A stretch of DNA of 5,705 nt from Phycisphaerae bacterium (lineage in GTDB: Bacteria; Planctomycetota; Phycisphaerae; Sedimentisphaerales; Anaerobacaceae). The stretch covers positions 1 to 5,705 of the forward strand of contig JAUVYZ010000151.1 of assembly GCA_030602845.1 (NCBI GenBank), written 5' to 3'. Every line of letters starts with the position of its first letter. Positions within the stretch are counted from its first letter, which is position 1. Below, one piece after another: positions 1 to 4,869 of the stretch. The position numbers and the translations under genes were made by a program. A model generated the notes under the pieces. That model saw only the letters and a list, made by a program, of their open reading frames with translations. It made no database searches and was not told the origin of the DNA.

Positions 1-40
1 CTCTTTTTTAACAAACAAAGCCAATTTCCGAAAAAGTCAA

Positions 41-262
41 GTGAATGTAAAGTCTTTACATACAGTGGCTTATGAAAATAAATCCAATTGGACACTTGGT
101 GAAAACAAACCCAATTCAAAGCCAATCAAACCCAATTCAAACCCAATTTGCCAGAGGGTAAAATTGATGCAAAGTGTGTATTTACAAAGGATTATGAAGA
201 AAAATGCGGATAAGGGCTATGAAAAAACAAACCCAATTCAAACCCAATCAAACCCAATCCCC
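41..262. repeat. imperfect tandem duplication, 122-bp period
   Basis: Positions 41-140 align without gaps to 163-262 at an offset of 122 bp, with about 70 of 100 bases identical by hand count. Identity is highest at the CCCAAT arrays (101-130 against 223-252, 28 of 30) and moderate in the leading part, where ATG-AAAGT, TACA-GG and TTATGAA blocks keep register. The spacer at 81-100 has diverged most. This indicates two copies of a longer composite element rather than only a simple short repeat. Confidence 0.65.
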
Positions 263-269
263 CAGCGCG

Positions 270-301
270 ATACGCAATACGCAATACGAGATACGAGATA
301 C
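270..301. repeat. heptamer tandem repeat ATACG(CA/AG)
   Basis: Four full 7-bp units and a partial fifth lie head to tail: ATACGCA twice, ATACGAG twice, then ATAC. The switch from CA to AG halfway suggests two successive local duplications. It sits between the second and third CCCAAT clusters. Confidence 0.8.
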
Positions 302-388
302 AAACCCAATCAAACCCAATTTCAAACGGGGCACCTACTCGTTAACCGGATGAAGCCCAAATTATTGAATTTTCACCCCAGAAATAGT

Positions 389-416
389 TTGACAGGTCTG
401 TGTAATTCGGTAAAAT
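389..416 (+). promoter_or_regulatory. sigma-70-type promoter for rplM-rpsI
   Basis: A perfect -35 box TTGACA (389-394) is followed after 16 bp by TAAAAT (411-416), five of six matches to the -10 consensus. Transcription would begin near 422-424, leaving a leader of about 25 nt before the rplM start at 449. This is the best promoter match seen in the window, and its position before a ribosomal protein operon fits strong constitutive expression. Confidence 0.7.
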
Positions 417-448
417 ACCTGTTTTTGTATTGCGAAAGAGACCTTTTT

Positions 449-880
449 ATGAAGAGCTTTATGGCAAAGAAAAATCAGGTCGAGCATAAGTGGCTGCTTG
501 TCGACGCCGACGGGGCCGTTCTGGGCCGAGTGGCTGCGAAAATCGCACCGATATTGATGGGAAAGACCAAGCCCACATATACGCCTCACGTCGATACAGG
601 CGACTATGTGGTTGTGGTAAACGCTGAGAAAATAAAGATTACCGGCAAAAAAGCTCAGGTGAAGGAGTATGACTATTACACGCATTTCCCCGGCGGCCAT
701 AAATTCGTCAGCTTTGCCGATATGATGGCCAGGAAACCTGAAAAGGTAATTGAATTAGCGGTAAGGCGAATGCTGCCGAAGAATAAGCTCGGCAGAAAAA
801 TGCTGAAAAAACTAAAGGTTTATCGTGGCCCGGAGCACAATCACCAGGCCCAAACACCTGAAAAGATAGAACTGTTCTAA
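449..880 (+). CDS. rplM: 50S ribosomal protein L13 (uL13)
   Basis: This is large-subunit ribosomal protein uL13, an early-assembly 23S rRNA-binding protein. The 143-residue product is close to the 142 residues of the E. coli protein and aligns along its whole length: MKSFMAK at the N-terminus (E. coli MKTFTAK), LGR at 25-27, YTPHVDTGDYVVVVNA at 44-59, the ARKPEKVIELAVRRMLPK block at 94-111, LGRKM at 114-118, and LKVYRGPEHNH at 122-132. The start at 449 is chosen because it matches the family N-terminus and has GAAAGAG at 434-440 about 8 nt upstream. ATG 461 is a less likely alternative. The reading frame is open back to 41, but that stretch is repeat DNA. It is followed after 15 bp by rpsI, the usual uL13-uS9 pair. 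Confidence 0.97.
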   Translation: MKSFMAKKNQVEHKWLLVDADGAVLGRVAAKIAPILMGKTKPTYTPHVDTGDYVVVVNAEKIKITGKKAQVKEYDYYTHFPGGHKFVSFADMMARKPEKVIELAVRRMLPKNKLGRKMLKKLKVYRGPEHNHQAQTPEKIELF

Positions 881-895
881 GAAGGAACGCAAATT

Positions 896-1387
896 ATGGC
901 AGAGGCCAAAACTGACAATCCTGCTGCTAAGGCGACTGCGAAGACGGCAGCGAAAGGGCCGCAACCGTCGCAAAAACCAGCTAAGAAGGGACCCACTCCA
1001 GGCGGTTACTACTGGGGTACAGGCAGGAGAAAGAGCGCCGTCGCGCGAGTTAGAATTAAACCCGGCAAGGGCAAATTGCTCATTAACAAAAGAGAGCTTG
1101 CAGATTACTTCCCTCGAGAACAGGATAGAAAAGCAGTCCTGGCTCCTTTGAAGACAATTGAGCGTGAAAAATCATTTGATATCTTTGTCAATGTCCGAGG
1201 CGGCGGGACTTCCGGACAGGCGGGTGCGGTGTTGCTGGGGATTGCCAGAGCATTGAAAATCTATGATGAAAACTATATCCAGGCGCTGCGAGATAGCGGG
1301 CATCTTACCCGTGACAGCAGGATGGTCGAAAGAAAAAAGCCGGGCCAAAGGGGCGCAAGGAGGAGATTCCAGTTCTCGAAGCGTTAA
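896..1387 (+). CDS. rpsI: 30S ribosomal protein S9 (uS9)
   Basis: This is small-subunit protein uS9, whose C-terminal tail reaches the ribosomal P site and contacts tRNA. The core begins around residue 38 with YYWGTGRRKSAVARV (38-52), followed by the family signature GGGTSGQAGAVLLGIARAL (102-120), TRDSRMVERKKPG (138-150) and the conserved terminal RRRFQFSKR (155-163). At 163 residues it is about 33 longer than E. coli S9. The excess is an N-terminal Ala/Lys/Pro-rich, probably disordered tail (1-36), of a kind seen in other phyla too. A clear Shine-Dalgarno GAAGGA at 881-886 precedes the ATG by 9 nt, so the extension is probably genuine. It lies 15 bp after rplM in the same operon, and a terminator follows. 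Confidence 0.97.
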   Translation: MAEAKTDNPAAKATAKTAAKGPQPSQKPAKKGPTPGGYYWGTGRRKSAVARVRIKPGKGKLLINKRELADYFPREQDRKAVLAPLKTIEREKSFDIFVNVRGGGTSGQAGAVLLGIARALKIYDENYIQALRDSGHLTRDSRMVERKKPGQRGARRRFQFSKR

Positions 1388-1388
1388 T

Positions 1389-1417
1389 TTGCGTTATTCT
1401 GTTTGGATTGTTACAAT
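1389..1417 (+). promoter_or_regulatory. candidate extended -10 promoter for argC
   Basis: TTGCGT (1389-1394) and TACAAT (1412-1417) are separated by 17 bp. The -10 box matches five of six consensus positions and is preceded by TG at 1409-1410, the extended -10 arrangement. The -35 box is weak (TTG only). The expected start near 1424 falls at the end of the 5' arm of the terminator that follows rpsI. The promoter begins right after the rpsI stop codon, and no other promoter could fit between the terminator and argC. This is a prediction from consensus only, and no ArgR-type palindrome was seen next to it. Confidence 0.45.
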
Positions 1418-1452
1418 AGCCGCCGAGAGCAAATCCTGGCGGCTGTTTTTTT
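1415..1452 (+). terminator. intrinsic terminator after rpsI
   Basis: A perfect 7-bp GC-rich stem, AGCCGCC (1418-1424) with GGCGGCT (1438-1444), can be extended by a G-U and two A-U pairs and closes a 13-nt loop. It is followed directly by a seven-T tract (1446-1452). It begins about 30 bp after the rpsI stop and ends 14 bp before the argC start, so it should end the rplM-rpsI transcript. Confidence 0.85.
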
Positions 1453-1466
1453 GGGAAGGAAATATT

Positions 1467-2477
1467 ATGGTACGAGTTGCGATAATCGGAGCAAGCGGAT
1501 ATACCGGCGTCGAATCAATCGAAATCATTCTGCGCCATCCCGAGGCTGAGCTTACTTATCTTACGGCGCTCGAGTCCGAATGTGGTCACGCCGAGGATGT
1601 GTTCGGGCGGTTGAAAGGCCGATGCGATATGCAAATCGAGCCGTTGGATTTTGATAAGTTCACCGGCCTGGCCGATGCCGCTCTTTGCTGTCTGCCTCAT
1701 AAGGTCTCTATGGAATTTGTCCCTAAACTGCTGGACGCCGGGCTGAAGGTGATAGACTTCAGTGCGGACTATCGCCTCAAAGACCCCAAGGTTTACGAGA
1801 AATTCTACAACGTAAAGCATATTGATACTGCTAATCTGGCGCGGGCTGTATTCGGATTGCCGGAATTGTTCCGCGAGCAGATAAAGGGCGCCGATTTAAT
1901 CGCCAATCCCGGCTGTTTCCCGACAGGGGCATTGTTAGCCATAGCACCGCTGCTTAAAGAAGGCCTTGTTGAAACAGACTCGATTATTGTCAATGCGGTA
2001 ACCGGTGTATCAGGGGCGGGGAGAAACCCTTCGAGCAAATTTCATTTTCCGAATATGAATGAAAACCTGTTTGCCTATGGAATCGGCACGCACCGCCATA
2101 TGCCGGAGATGGAACAAATCGCCAGCGAAATTGCCGGCTCCGAGGTCCAGATGTTGTTTCAGCCGCACGTGGGACCTTTTGACAGGGGAATTGCCTCAAC
2201 GGTATATTGCCAGCCCAAAGGTAAGGTGGACTGCAAAAAATTGGCAGAACTCTATGACGAGTTCTATTGTTGCGAACAATTTGTGCAGATATGTGATGAC
2301 GCTCCGGCTGTTAAGGACGTCGCCGGGACGAACTATTGCCATATCTTTGTAACTTGTGCCAAAGGCAGAATTATAAGCTTCTCGGCAATTGACAATCTGG
2401 TAAAGGGTGCATCAGGCCAGGCAGTTCAGAATATGAATATTGTTTTCGGCCTCGAAGAGAGCTTAGGTCTGTCATAA
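1467..2477 (+). CDS. argC: N-acetyl-gamma-glutamyl-phosphate reductase
   Basis: ArgC carries out the third step of arginine synthesis in the cytoplasm: NADPH-dependent reduction of N-acetyl-gamma-glutamyl phosphate to N-acetylglutamate semialdehyde. The 336-residue protein has the usual family length. It shows the N-terminal Rossmann motif GASGYTG (8-14), the catalytic-cysteine signature ANPGCFPTGALLAIAPL (146-162) with Cys150 as nucleophile, SGAGR (182-186), the histidine-bearing GTHRHMPEM block (207-215) that supplies the active-site histidine in this family, and DNLVKGASGQAVQNMN (309-324) near the C-terminus. The start at 1467 puts the dinucleotide-binding fold at the N-terminus and has AAGGA (1456-1460) 6 nt upstream. 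The frame is open back into rpsI, but that part is not protein. With argJ downstream it belongs to a split arginine cluster. Confidence 0.97.
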   Translation: MVRVAIIGASGYTGVESIEIILRHPEAELTYLTALESECGHAEDVFGRLKGRCDMQIEPLDFDKFTGLADAALCCLPHKVSMEFVPKLLDAGLKVIDFSADYRLKDPKVYEKFYNVKHIDTANLARAVFGLPELFREQIKGADLIANPGCFPTGALLAIAPLLKEGLVETDSIIVNAVTGVSGAGRNPSSKFHFPNMNENLFAYGIGTHRHMPEMEQIASEIAGSEVQMLFQPHVGPFDRGIASTVYCQPKGKVDCKKLAELYDEFYCCEQFVQICDDAPAVKDVAGTNYCHIFVTCAKGRIISFSAIDNLVKGASGQAVQNMNIVFGLEESLGLS

Positions 2478-2545
2478 TCAGGGACAGCTACGCCATGAAA
2501 CTTGCCGTGGCAATAACGGGTTTGATGGCGCGTATTTTGGTATAT

Positions 2546-2550
2546 GAGGT
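2546..2550 (+). promoter_or_regulatory. ribosome binding site deciding the propeller gene start
   Basis: GAGGT lies 8 nt before ATG 2559. The in-frame upstream ATG at 2544 has no purine-rich site at a suitable distance, so 2559 is preferred. The product then begins directly with a short signal-peptide n-region (MRSLER). Confidence 0.6.
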
Positions 2551-2558
2551 TGCAGACG

Positions 2559-3524
2559 ATGAGAAGTCTTGAGAGAATTGTTGTTGTGATGGTGGTAGTG
2601 TTGGCTGGGGTGGGGGAGCCGAGTGGTGGCGCCGGTGTGGGGCGAAGGGCTTCTGTGATGGGGTCGTCTGCGTTGAGGGTGCTTTCTGAGCGTGGTTGTG
2701 GGCGGGCTACGGCTTATTCGGAATTTAATAAGATAGTTACTATTGGGGAAAAGACGCATGTTTCGTGGCTGGACTCGGAGAATGGTAAGTTTTTGGTGAA
2801 GATTCAGACGCTGGATCGGGGGACGAGGGAGTGGTCGGCGGTTTATACTGTTGGGGAGGCTTACGACAACCATGGGGGGCCTTCTTTGACGTGCGATGGC
2901 TCCGGGTATCTGCACATCGTCTATTATCCACATCATCATCCGTTTCGGTATCGGCGGTCGGTGCGGCCGAACGATGCGTCGCAATGGACAGAAGAAGTGC
3001 AATTCGGGAAGAAGTGTACTTATTCGTCGCTGGTTTGTACGGCGGATGACAAGCTTGTGCTTGTGTGCAGGGAGAGCAGGACGCGGCAGTGGGTACTGAA
3101 TCTGTATGAGAAGTCGGTGAATGGCGTGTGGAAGGGACCCCGAACAATACTCCACGGCAACGCTCCTTCGGGGTATGCGCGTTGGCAGGGGGCGCTGGTT
3201 TTGGGGCGAGATGGAAAGACGCTTCATATGAGCTTTATGCTATTTGAGAGAGCACTAACAGAAGTCGGTTACGCGGTAGGCTATCTGCGTTCGCCGGACG
3301 CAGGAAAGACCTGGGAGCTCAGCGACGGCGAGAGTGTTACTCTGCCGGCAACGCCGGCGACGATTGAGATTGTGGATGGCTCGGCGACGGTAGAAGGGCC
3401 GACGAACTTTCGTCCCGGTAATATTGCGTTGGATCCTGAGGGTGTTCCGTGGGTGCTCTACTCGCGTATGGATCGGGAGCCTTTCGAGGCGTGGGTCGCT
3501 CGGCTGACCGCAGAGGGTAAATGA
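2559..3524 (+). CDS. BNR/Asp-box beta-propeller protein, 5' part (interrupted gene)
   Basis: This is the first 321 codons of an exported BNR-repeat protein resembling the BNR_4-type propellers, a fold that includes polysaccharide lyases and glycoside hydrolases. An N-terminal signal peptide is likely: MRSLER, then the hydrophobic IVVVMVVVLAGVG, then a Gly/Ser-rich stretch. Family-like features follow: DNHGGP (103-108), the His-rich YYPHHHPFRYRRS (122-134), RWQG (208-211), and an Asp box SPDAGKTW (245-252). The frame stops at TGA 3522-3524, but the family-like sequence continues in the same frame after it (see the next entry), so the product is probably C-terminally truncated. The first few hundred bases are unusually G+T-rich (50 of 60 bases at 2581-2640), unlike argC. 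The substrate cannot be read from the sequence. The histidine cluster suggests a polysaccharide-active enzyme, but a non-catalytic propeller is possible. Confidence 0.75.
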   Translation: MRSLERIVVVMVVVLAGVGEPSGGAGVGRRASVMGSSALRVLSERGCGRATAYSEFNKIVTIGEKTHVSWLDSENGKFLVKIQTLDRGTREWSAVYTVGEAYDNHGGPSLTCDGSGYLHIVYYPHHHPFRYRRSVRPNDASQWTEEVQFGKKCTYSSLVCTADDKLVLVCRESRTRQWVLNLYEKSVNGVWKGPRTILHGNAPSGYARWQGALVLGRDGKTLHMSFMLFERALTEVGYAVGYLRSPDAGKTWELSDGESVTLPATPATIEIVDGSATVEGPTNFRPGNIALDPEGVPWVLYSRMDREPFEAWVARLTAEGK

Positions 3525-3932
3525 CAGAAAATACCGCTGCTGCCGGTGATTAAGCGAAAATGGAAGGACCGGGGGGTGAAGACGCCCGGCAGTATCGTAT
3601 TCGGGCGAGACGGCGCGATGTACGTGGTGGTAACCACGGTGCAGAGCGGTACCGGAGACGAGCTGGCGTTTTGGGGGCACCCATCCGCGGAGGTCGCTTT
3701 GCTTGTGTCGAAGGACCGGGGCCGGACGTTTAGCGTGTTTGAGGTGTCTTGCGCCGATGATTCTGCTGCGAACTGGCTGCCCAACTTAGAGCGGTCCACC
3801 AGAAGCGAGCCGATAAAGGTCCCGGCATTGATTTACACTCACGGACCGCGAGGTAAGACGAATAAAGATATTATGAGCAACGAAGTGATCTGGTGTGATA
3901 TGGCCAGCCTGCCTGCCAAGGATCAACCATAG
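3525..3932 (+). pseudogene. BNR beta-propeller protein, 3' part after in-frame TGA
   Basis: This continues the preceding gene in the same reading frame after a single TGA (codon 322 counted from 2559), so the interruption is a substitution rather than a frameshift. The sequence opens with QKIPLLP, then has a strand-rich segment with TPGSIVFGRDG (342-352), FWGHPSAEV (371-379) and a second Asp box SKDRGRTF (384-391), followed by NWLPNLER (406-412), ending at TAG. The full gene would encode about 457 residues, a plausible size for a complete propeller. A GTG at 3546 could in principle restart translation, but it has no Shine-Dalgarno site and would begin inside the fold. Either the gene is decaying, the TGA is read through at some level, or the base is an assembly error. 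Confidence 0.7.
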
Positions 3933-3991
3933 TCGGCGACAGTCCCCCGTTTTTGGTTGACGTGGTATGGTTTGGGTATTAATTTGCCGGT

Positions 3992-4858
3992 ATGTTGAAA
4001 GTTGCGACGTGTCAGTTTGCTGTAAGTAGTTCTATTAGCCGAAACTCCCGGACAATTTGTAAGCTTTTGCGCAAAGCGAAAAAGTCAAAAGCTGACATCG
4101 TTCATTTTTCCGAGTGTGCCCTTAGCGGCTATGTGGGTACCGACTTTCCAACATTCGACGGGTACGATTGGGCACTGTTGAAGGAAGAGACCGAGAAGAT
4201 TATGTCACTTGCGGCCAAACTTGGCCTTTGGGTCGTGCTGGGCAGTACGCACAAATTGACCCCCAATAAAAACGTTCGGGGGCAGGCCAGGCCGAACAAA
4301 CCGCACAACAGTCTGTACCTGATAGGGCCGGACGGCAAAATCGTTGACCGCTACGACAAGAGATTTTGCATCAAGGCCGAGTTACGCCGTTATACGCCGG
4401 GCACTAGATTTGTAAACTTTGGCGTTAATGGCGTAAAATGCTCGCTGCTGATATGCTTTGATTTGCGGTTTCCGGAGATTTACAGGCAGTTGTATAAACA
4501 AAAAGTCAATTGCATTTTCCAATCGTTTTACAACGCCCGGCAGAAAGGGCCAAGTGTGCACACTCATATTATGCGACAGACGATGCAATGCCGGGCGGCG
4601 ACGAATTATTTCTGGGTGAGTATGGCAAATTCAAGCGGATACTATTCGCCGTATTCATCGTGTTTCATTCAGCCGGACGGCAAAATTGCCCGCCAGCTCA
4701 GGTCCAACCGGGCCGGCGTGATGGTCAACACGGTCGAGATGAAAAAGAAATTCTACGACCCAATGGCGGATTTTAGAGATATGGTGATTAGGGGAAAGCT
4801 CAGTAACGCACCGAAAACTATCAGAGACCCGCGGTCAAAAAATACAACTATTCTTTAA
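3992..4858 (+). CDS. carbon-nitrogen hydrolase (nitrilase superfamily)
   Basis: This is a cytoplasmic amidase-type enzyme of the nitrilase superfamily, which hydrolyses non-peptide C-N bonds through a Glu-Lys-Cys triad. The 288-residue length is typical of single-domain members. The N-terminal strand MLKVATCQFAV is followed by FSECALSGY with Glu41, YDKRFCIKAELRRYTPG with Lys123 and the second glutamate Glu130, and LLICFDLRFPE with Cys155, so all catalytic residues are present. No signal peptide is seen. The start at 3992 matches the family N-terminus, yet there is no recognisable Shine-Dalgarno site. argJ begins 11 bp after its stop, so the two are probably cotranscribed. Its substrate is unknown; a carbamoyl- or omega-amide linked to arginine or polyamine metabolism is a guess from position only. 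Confidence 0.93.
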   Translation: MLKVATCQFAVSSSISRNSRTICKLLRKAKKSKADIVHFSECALSGYVGTDFPTFDGYDWALLKEETEKIMSLAAKLGLWVVLGSTHKLTPNKNVRGQARPNKPHNSLYLIGPDGKIVDRYDKRFCIKAELRRYTPGTRFVNFGVNGVKCSLLICFDLRFPEIYRQLYKQKVNCIFQSFYNARQKGPSVHTHIMRQTMQCRAATNYFWVSMANSSGYYSPYSSCFIQPDGKIARQLRSNRAGVMVNTVEMKKKFYDPMADFRDMVIRGKLSNAPKTIRDPRSKNTTIL

Positions 4859-4869
4859 CAAGGCACAAG

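Larger units (their letters stand above)
10..326. repeat. CCCAAT(T)CAAA repeat region upstream of rplM
   Basis: This gene-free stretch is dominated by short direct repeats of 10-11 bp reading CCCAATTCAAA or CCCAATCAAA. Three clusters are visible, at 110-149, 232-262 and 305-326, with a stray related copy near 20-29. The region happens to lack stop codons in one frame from 41 onward, so it appears fused in frame to rplM, but the would-be protein is only the repeat translated (runs of KPNSNPI/QTQSNPI) and matches no domain I know. I recall similar filler in Planctomycetota assemblies, but cannot verify that here. No tRNA, structured RNA or second gene was seen. Confidence 0.8.

Noticed and set aside
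110..326. CCCAAT arrays as a CRISPR
   Set aside because: Units are 10-11 bp, contiguous and degenerate, without unique spacers of constant length.
41..448. A 136-residue N-terminal extension of uL13 in an open frame
   Set aside because: It is translated repeat DNA, crosses the rplM promoter, and lies upstream of a start with a good ribosome binding site that matches the family N-terminus.
362..700. Minus-strand frame opposite rplM
   Set aside because: It overlaps the conserved rplM coding sequence and shows no domain or start signal.
1263..1466. A 68-residue N-terminal extension of ArgC overlapping rpsI
   Set aside because: It reads through the rpsI end and the terminator; the Rossmann motif and ribosome binding site place the start at 1467.
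2502..2513. Palindrome TTGCC-GT-GGCAA after argC
   Set aside because: A 2-nt loop is too tight for a stable hairpin and no T tract follows; it may be chance.
2478..3227. A 249-codon minus-strand frame rich in Pro, Arg and His
   Set aside because: It is the complement of the G+T-rich propeller gene, with low-complexity composition and no recognisable domain.
3923..3960. Inverted repeat TCAACCA / TGGTTGA after the propeller gene as a terminator
   Set aside because: The 7-bp AT-containing stem closes a 24-nt loop and no T tract follows it, so a terminator is not supported.
4327..4686. Identical 15-mer GCCGGACGGCAAAAT at 4327 and 4672
   Set aside because: Both encode the PDGK turn that nitrilase-family proteins commonly carry twice, so coding constraint explains it.
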